Of a stretch of 64,000 nucleotides of DNA, positions 35,220-45,013 are shown in pieces. Every line of letters begins with the position of its first letter. The first letter of the stretch is position 1. Both the position numbers and the translations under genes were made by a program. This stretch comes from Leptospira paudalimensis (lineage in GTDB: Bacteria > Spirochaetota > Leptospiria > Leptospirales > Leptospiraceae). Location: NCBI RefSeq assembly GCF_026151345.1, contig NZ_JAMQPR010000001.1, forward strand, positions 1,470,231-1,534,230, given 5' to 3'. The notes below the pieces were generated by a model that saw nothing but the letters and a program-made list of their open reading frames with translations, made no database searches and was not told where the DNA came from.

Positions 35220-38200
35220 ATGCGACAAAATATTATTAAAATTGTTTTAGTTCTAGTTTCTATATTTTCGTTCTTGTCTTTTTTGGGTGGGCAAAGACTT
35301 CCCCTGCAAATGCCTGAAGTAAATGCAGATCAATTTGGGAATGCCTCTTTCAATTTTCCCTTAGAAGTGCCAGATGGGACTGGTGATTTAACCCCAGAGT
35401 TAAGCATTTCATATTCTTCTAGTGGTGGGAATGGATTATTGGGGAAAGGATATGAATTATCTGGAATTCCTTATATAAAAAGAGATATTTCCTATGGAAT
35501 TAATTATAATTCCAACGATAGCTATTACAGTTCAGAATATGGTCAATTAGTAGACTCAAATGCTAATAAATCAGTATATTATACAAAAGAAGAGAGTTTC
35601 GTTAGTTTTTTTCCGCAAGGAGATTCAGGAAGAGGACCTACTGAGTTTATAGCTTATGATAAGGATGGTAATAGGTATAGTTATGGTGGCAATGGTGCTC
35701 AGTTAATACACCCAAATGGAGCAGTTAGGACTTGGGCATTACGTGAAAAACGTGAACCACATGGCGAGACTATAAATTATGAATGGGAAGTGCGTAAAGG
35801 AGAGATATATTTAACTAGGATTTCCTACGCAGGTGGCGTAAGAGAAGTTCGTATTGAATACACAACTAGAGAAGATGTTGAGACCGATTATTCTGAAAAG
35901 ACATTAACGACTAGAGATTGGTTAATAAGCCGAATAAGGTTTTATTCTGATAATTCTCATGTTCATTCTTATGAATTTAGCTATTCAAATGATTCTAAAA
36001 CAAAAGATAGTTTGCTAACAAAAATACAATTTGAAAAAGATAACTTCTTTTCTCTCTCTACCCATTTACCTTTAGAATTTATTTATACGCCAAGTCATGA
36101 AGGAATTGGATCAAAATTAAATACATCTCCATCTCAGGTTTCCAATGGTTACGGTTCGGAGATAGATTTAGAAGATAGGGGATTATTATTATTAAAAAAT
36201 ATTATTTACGCTGTTTTCACAATGAAAGCAAGTCAACCTCCAAAATCTAAGACTGCTCTTAATAAACTTCAAAATAAAATTACGCCACCTGGAATAGCAA
36301 AGACTGGGGGAGGTACAGGTGATGGATTTGATTTTAATGCTTTAAAAGTAGATCAGAATTTATATAATCCAGATGTAGAAATGGTAGGTAGATATCCTAT
36401 CGGTAACCAAAATCGACAAACCTGTGATATAGGTGTTCTTGCTTGTTTATGTACTGCCTTTCCTGGATGTCCCGATTTTGCTTTCAGTATGTGTGGAGAA
36501 TATTTATACTTCTCAGCCGATGGATGCAATAATGGTGTAATTTCTCCGAACCGTATGGTTTTGCCAACTGATATTGATGGGGATGGCATATCTGAATTCT
36601 CTCGATTTTTGGGCAGGATGGATGGAAATCAAATCTATGTAAAAACGGATGATCAGAAAAACGGGAGAACAGTAACATCACCTACATATCCAATCAAATA
36701 TAATACTTACATTGATGTTGCTGATATGGATGGTGATGGAAAAACAGATGTAATTTATGAACATAATGCAATGCTTTATGTTTCATATTCGAATGGAAAC
36801 GGGCTAGAATCAGCCGTTGCTTTTCCCCATGTAAAACTTCAGCCAACATCACAAAATTATCGATTAACTCAAAACTATAATCCTCTAGATTATGCAGTTG
36901 ATATCAACAGAGATGGGAGGACAGATTTTATCCATTTATACCCTGATAAAATGGCAATTTATATTTCAACAGGTAGAGGATTTCAAGCAGAGAAAGTAAT
37001 ATGGTATGGAGGAAATAGAAGTTTAGTCCAAGAAACACTAGATACGAATCCATTTATTGCACATCGAATGAATCAATTTTCTGATATTGATGGAGATGGA
37101 ATTCCTGAACATATTCAAGTATTAAATGTGAATCCACCTCCAGAGCAGGCGATGTTGCTTGCAGTAAAAGAAAGGCACAAACAAGAGCAAGCAAATGCTC
37201 AAGCAGAAGTATCGTATTTTAAAAGTGAAATGTTAAGTTTAATCAACGGTGCCTATGGAGATTTTTTTCATGTTAGATACATTGAAGGCTCGATTTACGC
37301 TGATTGGCGATGGTTGTATTGGGAATTGTTAGGGAGACCAGGTACTGCTACAGCTTCGGAAATCGAAAACTTAACTAAAGCTATAGACCAACAATTTTTT
37401 GAAGTTCGATATCGAGAACTTTTAGAAAGGCAAGCCAATGAGCTAGATATTGAAGTAAATAGAATAAGAAATGTAAATTTAGATTATTCGCAGTATCAAA
37501 TTATTATAACTAAAATAAATTTAAATCAAAATACTATGATTCAGACTGCACAGAATATGCCACGTTATTCTGTAGGATATAATGGTAAAAATTGGCTAGT
37601 TGATATTAACAAAGATGGATTACCAGATTATGTATCAGTAACCAATGCAAATAGTCATTTTAATCCATATGACAGATGGACTGAAAATCCATATAATTTT
37701 TCATCTCAAGTTCATGTGATATTTAACACTGGAGATGGTTTTGATTTTGGAAACATTATCACTTCTAGTTTGCCGACTGTCATTAAACCAGATAGATTTG
37801 CAGAAAAAAACGATCCAAACATTTCTGTAGTTTCAAGCTTTGATTTTACTGATTTAGACGAAGACGGGAATTTGGATTTTATCGTTAAAGAATTCAATAC
37901 GGTAGCATATCATGTTTATTCAGGAAATGGGAACGGAGGTTTCAGTCGTACGAGCGATTTTTCTGTAGAATCTAGTGAAATTGCTTCAGCAAGGTTTGAA
38001 GATAGAAATGAAGATGGTATTCCCGATTTTTATTACCAATATGGAAAAAATTTGATCACTCGTCAGATTTCCTCATCTTCACCAAGTGCTACTGGTGGTA
38101 GGCTTAGTAAGATCATTAATAATGTCAATGGAGCTGAAACAAAGGTAGAATATGCTTGGAAAAAGAATATTCCAGGTGCTGTTCAAAAAGGAACAGGGAG

Positions 38201-41200
38201 TTATTCGACATCTTTACCAAATGGTTCTCCTCAATTATTGGTGTCTTCAATTTCAACAAAGGCAGGTCTAGGTTATGCGGAATATAAATCAGAATACTCT
38301 TACACCAATTCTCGTTTTAAGCCAGGCGATCTGGAAACTAGTCAGAACCTGGGATTTGAAACTATTACCGAGCGAAATTTAATCAATGGTGATTTAAAAA
38401 ATAGAAATATCTCAACTTACATACAAAGCGGGACAGGTGCGGGTCTTCTATCTAATTCAGAAACATATACTGAAAATAATTCTTTAATGGAAAGAAATGC
38501 CTATGCTTATTCAGTTTTTCACCCACATACAGGAACCAGGTTACGGCTTCCAAACTTAACCACCAAGGAAGTGTATGAAAACGGACAATTAAAAGATCAA
38601 ATCACAAGTTCTATTTCTTATGATCAAGCCTTTGCATGTTCACAATCGGTTGCCGTAGAAGATTTCAATGGTCGAGTTACACGATTAGAAATGAGTTATT
38701 CAAATAATTCTGCCATGAACATCTTGGTATTACCAATTGAATCAAAAAAGACTGTAAATGGAAGTTTGGTTGAACATAAAAAATGGGCATTTAATGGAGC
38801 TGATTTATCTTCCGAGAGTAAATTAGTTAGTTCAGGTCAATGGTATTCAATATATTATTCCTATGATGCGATTGGTAATGTTTCAAGTTCAACTGATTCT
38901 CTCGGCAGGACATTGACATATGAATATGGCGATATCACACGTAGTAAACCAACAGTCACAAGGAATGCGTTAGGTCAAACAAGCAAGAAAACTTATGATT
39001 CGAAGTTAAACGTTGAGACTATTAATGAAGATGCAAATGGCAATGTAGTTACTTTTGAATACGATGAATATGGTAGAAAAATTGCGAGTTTCTTCAACGG
39101 TGAAAAACAGGAATCTAATGAGTATTCATTTGATGGCACTAATTTTGTAACTAAACAAACTACTCATTCTGAAGAAGGCGAAGTTTGGACAAGGGAAACA
39201 AAGGATTTACTGGGTAAAATTGTTAAAAAAGAATCCCTAGTTGTGGATGGAATTGTTTCTACTGTAGATACAAAATACGATGATATGGGGAGAGAGATAC
39301 AGAAATCTAACTCTTATTTTACTGGCGAGTCTCCTCGTTGGGCTTATACCTACTATTATACACAAGCGGAAGATTCACTTGAACGAGCTAAGGAAACAAT
39401 CGCTGCTACAGGCGAGATTTCCAGGATTGTATATGGACTTCGAACAACCACAGTAACAACCACAAACCAATCAGAAGTGATCCGAACGGAAACACAAGTC
39501 CTAGACAATTTGGGAAGACTTATTACAAAAACTGTCCAAGGGGAAACATTAGAATACCAATATGATAATGCAGATCGTATGGTTCAAATCTCTGATCCAG
39601 GGAATGGAATTACCGAAATTAATTATGATATTGGTGGGAGAAAAACTAGGTATAGTGATTCCAATTCAGGAACCATAACTTACACATACAATGTAGCAGG
39701 CGATTTGCTCACTCAGACTGATGCACGAGGGATAGTTGTACGCAAGGAAGTGGATGGAATGGGAAGGATAACTAGAGTGATGCCTGGAAACGAGACACCT
39801 ACCGTCTACGAATACGATTCTGGAAATTCCATAGCAAGCACCTATGTAATTGGGAAATTAACCAAAGTTACAGATAGTTCTGGAGTCATAGAATTGGCTT
39901 ATGATAGAAAGGGAAATTTAATTGGCGAGAAGCGAACCATTGATGATCTACAAGTTCTTTTTCAGAGAAGCTATGATGATTATGGTCGTGTAAAAACTGT
40001 CACGTATCCTGATGGAACACTCGTCCGCAATCACTATACAGGCACTGGTCAACTAGCTTTTTTGACGATGGACTCCCATGATGGTAATAGCTTGAATCAT
40101 ACAGTCGTGAGCTATGAGGGTCCCAAAATTGCAGATGATAAATATTATATAGAACGAAAAACAGGTAATGGGATAGTTACTAAAATTGGCTATGATCCAT
40201 TACGGATGAGACCACAAAGCCTTGTTACTTACCTGAAAGATAATTCTGTCGAACAAAGTATCAAGTATGATTACGACAAACGAGGCAATATATCTGCGAT
40301 TACTGATTTAATGAATGAATCTCGTAACCAAAGTTTTGAATACGACCATTTGAATCGAGTGAAGAAAGCAATTGGTAAGTATGGAGAGGAAAACTACAAT
40401 TACCACAGGAATGGAAACTTATTAAATAAGGGAGCATTTACTTATACCTATGACAATGTAAATCATATTCATGCAGTGACAAGAGTGAATAGTCCGAATA
40501 CAGGTATTGTTGGCTACACCTATGATGCTATGGGCAATATGATAGGTCGTAACGGTGATACACTTGTATATAATGCACAAAACAAACTGCAACGAATTGA
40601 GACGAATGGTGGAGACAAGTTCGAATACACATATGACCATTCGGGGATGAGGATTAAAAAATCCATACAAAATTCGAATACGACGACTTATAGCTTTGGA
40701 AACTTTTATGAAATCCACCGATCTCCAGGAGCACAAGAGAAACATACGTTGTATGTGATTGGTGCGGAAGGGGATATGGTTGCCCAGTATAGCCGAGGGG
40801 ATGTTATTCTACTTAATCAGATGGCTTCAAACGAATGGTTAGTTAATCCATTTTGTAAAGATGTAAATATAGAGTGTGAAACTTACTGGAAAAACAAAGT
40901 TGGCTTTGTCTTAAATACATTCCTTGAAGATACCAATATTTATAAGGATGGAAAGATCGGAGAAGGGCACAGAGCATTACCATGGCTAGTATTACTGGGA
41001 TTTCTATTCTGGGTGGTATACAAAACAAAAGACCAAAGGGAAGAAACAAATACTAAAAATCAATCCTTTGACTTATTTAGAATTTCTATTCTACCTAATT
41101 TGACATACCGAATCCATAGACAAATTCCTCGTTATGGAACCGCATTATTTGTAGTTCTATTTTCATTTACCACAACGGCAGGATGTTTTCCATTGTTACT

Positions 41201-42104
41201 CGGCGGTGCTGAAGGTGAATCAGGAACTCCGATTTGGATGTTAGGACTTGGGAATATACCTAGCGATACGCAATCAGTAGGTGATGAGCCTCCTGGTCAA
41301 GGTGGTGGGGGCGGTGGTTCTTCTACAGGGAATGCGAGAGTTACTGGGATGTATTTTTTCCACCCAGATCATTTGGGAAGTATTACGATGATCACCGATG
41401 GGAATGGCAATGTTCTTGCAGGTGGTGAAAGGGGCGGTAAAAGTCATATTACTTACAAACCATATGGAGAAATTCTTAGAACTGACTCTTATGGTCCAGA
41501 CATTACTAAATTCAAATATACGGGACAAGAAGAAGATCAAGAAAGTGGATTGTATTATTATAAGGCACGTTATTACGATGCGGCTTTAGGTAGGTTTGCG
41601 AGTAACGACAGCATGGTATTCCCAGATAAACATCAAGGGATGAACAGGATGATGTATGTAGAAGGGAATCCTTTGAAGTCGGTGGACAAAAGTGGTAATA
41701 GACTAAGTCAATCATGGGCTTTTGCAATTGCGGCATATTTTTTTGTTAAAGATAATCCAGGCTATCAACATGCTTTTCAAAAATTAGCGTTTATTTATCA
41801 TGCATATAGAAAAGGACGTGCAAATGATAGAAACAGTAGACATGCTTACCAAAATTGGGATATCAGTAAAGCAATAGATAGTGCAACATCATACTACATA
41901 AAGTTTGAAGTGCCCATGGATGCAGATGTAAGCTTTAATGTTAAAATTGACGATTCTGGAAAATTAGATATACAATTTAAAGCTGAGTTTTCTGTTGGAG
42001 TAAGATTACATCTTGGGAAAAAAGGGAGATGGATAGGATTTAACTTTGGTCAGCAGGAATGCAAAGAAGATGATCCAGAAAAGCCAACATGTCCTAATAG
42101 TTAA
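35220..42104 (+). CDS. Giant SpvB/FG-GAP/RHS-repeat surface protein
   Basis: About 2,294 residues. The signal-like start MRQNIIKIVLVLVSIFSF favours the ATG at 35220 (an in-frame ATG at 35184 would add 12). In order, using numbering from 35184: an SpvB-type domain (about 40-330, GDLTPELSISYSSSGGNGLLG); seven calcium-loop FG-GAP motifs such as DIDGDGISEF, DMDGDGKTDV, DINRDGRTDF and DLDEDGNLDF (about 465-950); many YD/RHS repeats (about 1,200-1,880, e.g. YDNADRMVQI); a membrane-like segment near 1,930; a lipobox-like FSFTTTAGC near 1,990; a GGGGGG linker; and the RHS core end HPDHLGSI ... RYYDAALGRF near 2,055-2,130. The last 170 residues are of no family I know and may be the toxin-like variable tip. 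It is probably a secreted or surface polymorphic toxin or adhesin. Confidence 0.9.
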   Translation: MRQNIIKIVLVLVSIFSFLSFLGGQRLPLQMPEVNADQFGNASFNFPLEVPDGTGDLTPELSISYSSSGGNGLLGKGYELSGIPYIKRDISYGINYNSNDSYYSSEYGQLVDSNANKSVYYTKEESFVSFFPQGDSGRGPTEFIAYDKDGNRYSYGGNGAQLIHPNGAVRTWALREKREPHGETINYEWEVRKGEIYLTRISYAGGVREVRIEYTTREDVETDYSEKTLTTRDWLISRIRFYSDNSHVHSYEFSYSNDSKTKDSLLTKIQFEKDNFFSLSTHLPLEFIYTPSHEGIGSKLNTSPSQVSNGYGSEIDLEDRGLLLLKNIIYAVFTMKASQPPKSKTALNKLQNKITPPGIAKTGGGTGDGFDFNALKVDQNLYNPDVEMVGRYPIGNQNRQTCDIGVLACLCTAFPGCPDFAFSMCGEYLYFSADGCNNGVISPNRMVLPTDIDGDGISEFSRFLGRMDGNQIYVKTDDQKNGRTVTSPTYPIKYNTYIDVADMDGDGKTDVIYEHNAMLYVSYSNGNGLESAVAFPHVKLQPTSQNYRLTQNYNPLDYAVDINRDGRTDFIHLYPDKMAIYISTGRGFQAEKVIWYGGNRSLVQETLDTNPFIAHRMNQFSDIDGDGIPEHIQVLNVNPPPEQAMLLAVKERHKQEQANAQAEVSYFKSEMLSLINGAYGDFFHVRYIEGSIYADWRWLYWELLGRPGTATASEIENLTKAIDQQFFEVRYRELLERQANELDIEVNRIRNVNLDYSQYQIIITKINLNQNTMIQTAQNMPRYSVGYNGKNWLVDINKDGLPDYVSVTNANSHFNPYDRWTENPYNFSSQVHVIFNTGDGFDFGNIITSSLPTVIKPDRFAEKNDPNISVVSSFDFTDLDEDGNLDFIVKEFNTVAYHVYSGNGNGGFSRTSDFSVESSEIASARFEDRNEDGIPDFYYQYGKNLITRQISSSSPSATGGRLSKIINNVNGAETKVEYAWKKNIPGAVQKGTGSYSTSLPNGSPQLLVSSISTKAGLGYAEYKSEYSYTNSRFKPGDLETSQNLGFETITERNLINGDLKNRNISTYIQSGTGAGLLSNSETYTENNSLMERNAYAYSVFHPHTGTRLRLPNLTTKEVYENGQLKDQITSSISYDQAFACSQSVAVEDFNGRVTRLEMSYSNNSAMNILVLPIESKKTVNGSLVEHKKWAFNGADLSSESKLVSSGQWYSIYYSYDAIGNVSSSTDSLGRTLTYEYGDITRSKPTVTRNALGQTSKKTYDSKLNVETINEDANGNVVTFEYDEYGRKIASFFNGEKQESNEYSFDGTNFVTKQTTHSEEGEVWTRETKDLLGKIVKKESLVVDGIVSTVDTKYDDMGREIQKSNSYFTGESPRWAYTYYYTQAEDSLERAKETIAATGEISRIVYGLRTTTVTTTNQSEVIRTETQVLDNLGRLITKTVQGETLEYQYDNADRMVQISDPGNGITEINYDIGGRKTRYSDSNSGTITYTYNVAGDLLTQTDARGIVVRKEVDGMGRITRVMPGNETPTVYEYDSGNSIASTYVIGKLTKVTDSSGVIELAYDRKGNLIGEKRTIDDLQVLFQRSYDDYGRVKTVTYPDGTLVRNHYTGTGQLAFLTMDSHDGNSLNHTVVSYEGPKIADDKYYIERKTGNGIVTKIGYDPLRMRPQSLVTYLKDNSVEQSIKYDYDKRGNISAITDLMNESRNQSFEYDHLNRVKKAIGKYGEENYNYHRNGNLLNKGAFTYTYDNVNHIHAVTRVNSPNTGIVGYTYDAMGNMIGRNGDTLVYNAQNKLQRIETNGGDKFEYTYDHSGMRIKKSIQNSNTTTYSFGNFYEIHRSPGAQEKHTLYVIGAEGDMVAQYSRGDVILLNQMASNEWLVNPFCKDVNIECETYWKNKVGFVLNTFLEDTNIYKDGKIGEGHRALPWLVLLGFLFWVVYKTKDQREETNTKNQSFDLFRISILPNLTYRIHRQIPRYGTALFVVLFSFTTTAGCFPLLLGGAEGESGTPIWMLGLGNIPSDTQSVGDEPPGQGGGGGGSSTGNARVTGMYFFHPDHLGSITMITDGNGNVLAGGERGGKSHITYKPYGEILRTDSYGPDITKFKYTGQEEDQESGLYYYKARYYDAALGRFASNDSMVFPDKHQGMNRMMYVEGNPLKSVDKSGNRLSQSWAFAIAAYFFVKDNPGYQHAFQKLAFIYHAYRKGRANDRNSRHAYQNWDISKAIDSATSYYIKFEVPMDADVSFNVKIDDSGKLDIQFKAEFSVGVRLHLGKKGRWIGFNFGQQECKEDDPEKPTCPNS

Positions 42105-42137
42105 TAATAATTTTTTAAAGTGGAGGATATTATTTTT

Positions 42138-42338
42138 ATGAAATTAAAGTTTATTTTCATTCTATTCTTAATCATAAATTGTTCGGTGTCAGTATCTACA
42201 GGGAATAGTGACTGTTCTGAACAAAAAAAGAAATTGCAGGGATGTCTATTATTGGCAAATTCTGCAACAGATTCCGAAAAATTGCCATTAGTACTTTCTT
42301 GTAGAAGTATAATAAGAATTGATTCAAGTTGTGATTAG
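42138..42338 (+). CDS. Small cysteine-rich lipoprotein
   Basis: About 66 residues. MKLKFIFILFLIINCS is a clear lipoprotein signal. The mature part holds four more cysteines (DCSEQ, GCLLL, SCRS, SCD), likely disulfide-bonded. The ATG at 42138 has GGAGGA 10 bases upstream; a GTG at 42120 lies inside that ribosome site and is rejected. It follows the RHS gene by 33 bases in the same direction, a position where immunity proteins are common. Confidence 0.65.
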   Translation: MKLKFIFILFLIINCSVSVSTGNSDCSEQKKKLQGCLLLANSATDSEKLPLVLSCRSIIRIDSSCD

Positions 42339-43047
42339 CATTTTCAAAAGAAGTATTTTTAATAAGATTACTAATATTGTAGTCATAATTTTTATTTTAT
42401 GTAGTCAGTCTTCTTGTTCATTGACCTTAATTTCTCCAGGAATTAACTCGAACCATAAGCTGTACACAATGACCGATTATCATTTTGACGAAGCAGTTTT
42501 TTACGGTAGGATTTACTATCAGAATTCGGCTTACTATATAGATAAGGAGAATTGGTTATTAGTAGCTAACGATATTAATAATTTTGTATTAAGTAATCCA
42601 TCAAAGTTGAAAGAAGATTTGGATGTTCAGAGTAAAATTATTATCCTATTTGAAAATTGTTTCGATAAGAACAAAAAATTTGACCCTATAATCGATATAT
42701 CGAAATATAATTTTTATCTAAATAAAAATAAAATTAATGAAGTAATTTCATATATTTATCCCTATTCTTATGAAAAAAAGGGTACCTCTTTGTTAAAATT
42801 CAAACCTCTATACTTTTATGATCCTTACAGGCAAAATGAAAAAACTATAAGGACTGGTGATGACTTCCTAACTTGTGTGAGAACTCTCTTGTTCACTGAA
42901 GAGACTTTAGTAAGGAAAGGTAAAAATTATTTTCGGGTTTTGACTGCAAGCAACACAAATCTTGAATATTTTTTTATATATGATAATGGTTTTATCGATT
43001 TTTCGGACGAAAGAAGTTCGATGAAAATAGTCTCACCTAAAATTTAG
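42319..43047 (+). CDS. Hypothetical lipoprotein downstream of RHS gene
   Basis: About 242 residues. A long N-terminus leads to a hydrophobic core and lipobox-like CSQSSCS. The rest is mixed, rich in Y, N, K and D (YHFDEAVFYGRIYYQ, YFYDPYRQNEK) without a known domain. Its 5' end overlaps the small lipoprotein gene by 20 bases in another frame; possible starts are TTG 42319 and GTG 42331. Position behind an RHS protein makes a role in immunity or surface assembly possible, but there is no direct evidence. Confidence 0.6.
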   Translation: MIQVVISIFKRSIFNKITNIVVIIFILCSQSSCSLTLISPGINSNHKLYTMTDYHFDEAVFYGRIYYQNSAYYIDKENWLLVANDINNFVLSNPSKLKEDLDVQSKIIILFENCFDKNKKFDPIIDISKYNFYLNKNKINEVISYIYPYSYEKKGTSLLKFKPLYFYDPYRQNEKTIRTGDDFLTCVRTLLFTEETLVRKGKNYFRVLTASNTNLEYFFIYDNGFIDFSDERSSMKIVSPKI

Positions 43048-43059
43048 TGTACTAAAAAG

Positions 43060-43800
43060 CAAGGCTGTATATCGAGATAGGTAATATGAAGTCTTTCAAT
43101 ATATCTGTTGCTTTGTCGCCTTCCAACTTTCGTGGTTCTTTTTTCGAAATTTTCAATATGAAGGCAAAATTCAAACGGATGTTGGTCTTTTCTGCCACAG
43201 TATTCTTATCGATTATCTGTAAGAATCGTTTTAATTGGAACATTGTGGTCTTCGAAAAAAGGAAAGACTTCATTATTCAATGTTTGGACGGCAGTAATCG
43301 GCATTTTGGATGTGTGAAGATTACCCCCACGCCTATTTGGAATGGCAATCTATAACTGATTGCAGATAGACTCTTCCTATTTCTTTCAAGGTTCCTACCA
43401 TAAATGTATCCATAGCCACTAAATCCCCTGTAAAATCAGCCTGAATGTGCCTATCTCGGTATTTAGGATTGAATTTCATTCAATTCTATATGATGTTCTT
43501 TAAGATGTTGATCGAGTCTTAAAAGTCGTTGGTGTTTCGTAAGAAGTTTTGTTCATGTCCAGACACCTCGAACTCCTCCTGAACTGACACTGTAACCTTT
43601 CAAATTCAATTGTTAAGCTACACTTATCTATCCTTTTGTTGGATTGATGAGGCTATTATCCAGGCTTTCGAGTTCTTCGTACAATCAGTTTTGATTAGGG
43701 TAGTTTGCTCCAGAAGTTCTGTCTATCAATTCTTCTGAACCAAACGTTTGGTAGTTTCTTCTGATCTGCTATCTAGAATAGCCTATGATCTTACAAAAAC
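43060..43800 (-). pseudogene. Decayed IS481-type DDE transposase, copy 1
   Basis: The minus strand, read in shifting frames from about 43800 down, gives RNYQTFGSEELIDRTSGANYPNQN (seen as TFGSEELIDRTSG), then GDLVAMDTFMVGTLKEIGRV and YLQSVIDCHSK, then PITAVQTLNNEVFPFF and the start of the second catalytic region. This is the helix-turn-helix plus DDE integrase core of IS481/IS3-like transposases. Several stops and frame changes interrupt it, and the C-terminal third is missing at about 43060. About 440 bases match copy 2 near 47.1-47.6 kb. Confidence 0.78.
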
Positions 43801-43960
43801 GCTAAGTTCATTTGCAAAATCTTGCATTTTCCCTACCAAGAAATAACTTTGTGGTAAAATTATTTTTCTAATGAGAGGATATGTGACCACTATATCTTTA
43901 CTAAGTATAAAAGTTAATTCCATACTAGCACAATAAAGTGAATGTTTTTTAAAAAGGTTA

Positions 43961-44206
43961 TCATACATCAATAATATCTTTAGGTTGGACTTTAAGATGT
44001 TTTGCAATTTTATATACCGATTTCATGGTTAAATTAGCCCTTCCAGCCTCAATTTCCTGTAAAGTCCTTACTGGAACTGGATAATCTCCAGAATCTAAAT
44101 CTTCCTGATTAAAACCTTTTTGGAGCCTTAGCTCTCGAATATTACTTCCAATTTTTATCAAAAAATCTTCAAACTTCACCACATTATATTGCGTCTTAGT
44201 TGACAT
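43961..44206 (-). CDS. XRE-family helix-turn-helix regulator
   Basis: An 81-residue protein made of one Cro/C1-type HTH domain: IGSNIRELRLQKGFNQEDLDSG (helices 1-2), PVPVRTLQEIEAG (recognition helix region) and a closing helix-strand MKSVYKIAKHLKVQPKDIIDV. It should bind DNA as a dimer. A 14-bp inverted repeat with one mismatch flanks its start codon (44180-44228), a likely autoregulatory operator. It is divergent from the zinc-ribbon gene at 44.3 kb and may control that operon as well. Confidence 0.85.
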   Translation of the reverse strand: MSTKTQYNVVKFEDFLIKIGSNIRELRLQKGFNQEDLDSGDYPVPVRTLQEIEAGRANLTMKSVYKIAKHLKVQPKDIIDV

Positions 44207-44228
44207 TAAGTGAACGCAGTATAATGTG
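44180..44228. promoter_or_regulatory. Inverted repeat around the XRE start codon
   Basis: CACATTATATTGCG (44180-44193) faces CGCAGTATAATGTG (44215-44228), complementary in 13 of 14 positions, with the XRE ATG (44204-44206) in the 21-base space. Both arms read as half-sites of one operator or as two operators in opposite orientation. Confidence 0.55.
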
Positions 44229-44282
44229 GGTTAGGCAAATTTTTTGGAAATCTGCCAATTTTGAACAGTAAAAAGGTAACTA

Positions 44283-44636
44283 ATGAGTAATCCTTCATGC
44301 CCAAGTTGTGGAACGGAATTAAGATTTCTAAACACATCGTTAATGAAATTCGATGGTGTTAAAGTTTGTGTTAACTGTTTCCAGCGTGCTACCATTGAAA
44401 AATTGACTACTCTGGAACAGCTTAAATCCCTCCCTGAAAAGGTGCCGATGAGTTCAGACTCTATTACCTCTCAAAAGTCAGAGGTTAAAAGTCCAGATAC
44501 TATTATTGTTAAAAGCGAAACGAAAGGATTTGGATTTATTAAAGCATGTATTGGATTTTTCCTGGCAGGTCCTTTCGGATTGTTATGTGGATTTTGCGGA
44601 AGCGGAAAGACAAAAACGACTGTTATACGTAAGTAA
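44283..44636 (+). CDS. Zinc-ribbon protein with glycine-rich hydrophobic tail
   Basis: A 117-residue protein. The N-terminus has a zinc ribbon: CPSCG at residues 5-9 and CVNC near 35. A polar linker of 40 residues follows. The C-terminus has GFGFIKACIGFFLAGPFGLLCGFCGSGK, a glycine-rich membrane-like stretch seen in small bacterial zinc-ribbon proteins of unknown role. Its stop is directly followed by the DUF2085 gene start, so the two are probably co-transcribed. Confidence 0.7.
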   Translation: MSNPSCPSCGTELRFLNTSLMKFDGVKVCVNCFQRATIEKLTTLEQLKSLPEKVPMSSDSITSQKSEVKSPDTIIVKSETKGFGFIKACIGFFLAGPFGLLCGFCGSGKTKTTVIRK

Positions 44637-45002
44637 ATGTTAAGGAATTTACTCGATATTAGTAGGATATCCTTGGCAGAGTTTCCATTTATGTGTCACC
44701 AACTTTCAGAAAGGAGCTTTTACTATAAAGGTTCGCAATTCCCTGTATGTGCCAGATGCACTGGAGTAATTATAGGGCAAATATTTGCTCTATTAAGTAT
44801 AATTATTCAGCCAATAAGGTTTGGGTTCATAGCTTACATATCGTTAATGCTTCCTGCATTGATTGATTGGTCACTTCAAGAATTTATTCAAATTAAATCG
44901 AATAATTTTCGTAGGATTGTAACTGGATCATTTTTAGGCTTTGGATATGTAATGACATGTGTAGTCTTAGTTTCTTTCGCTTTTAATTTTAAAAAAAATT
45001 GA
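44637..45002 (+). CDS. DUF2085 membrane protein
   Basis: A 121-residue membrane protein of the DUF2085 family. The diagnostic MCHQLSERSFYYKG and FPVCARCTGVIIGQ motifs lie in the first half, each with conserved cysteines, followed by two or three hydrophobic helices. The family function is unknown; the cysteines may bind metal. The gene begins immediately after the zinc-ribbon stop and ends 12 bases before a lipoprotein gene. Confidence 0.8.
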   Translation: MLRNLLDISRISLAEFPFMCHQLSERSFYYKGSQFPVCARCTGVIIGQIFALLSIIIQPIRFGFIAYISLMLPALIDWSLQEFIQIKSNNFRRIVTGSFLGFGYVMTCVVLVSFAFNFKKN

Positions 45003-45013
45003 GGAATTTTTAA

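Noticed and set aside
43086..43355. Open frame of 89 codons on the plus strand
   Set aside because: It lies over the decayed IS481-type transposase, whose minus-strand translation matches a real family; the plus frame is a shadow.
43783..44007. Open frame of 74 codons on the minus strand next to the XRE gene
   Set aside because: It overlaps the XRE gene in another frame, has no ribosome site and no recognisable motif.
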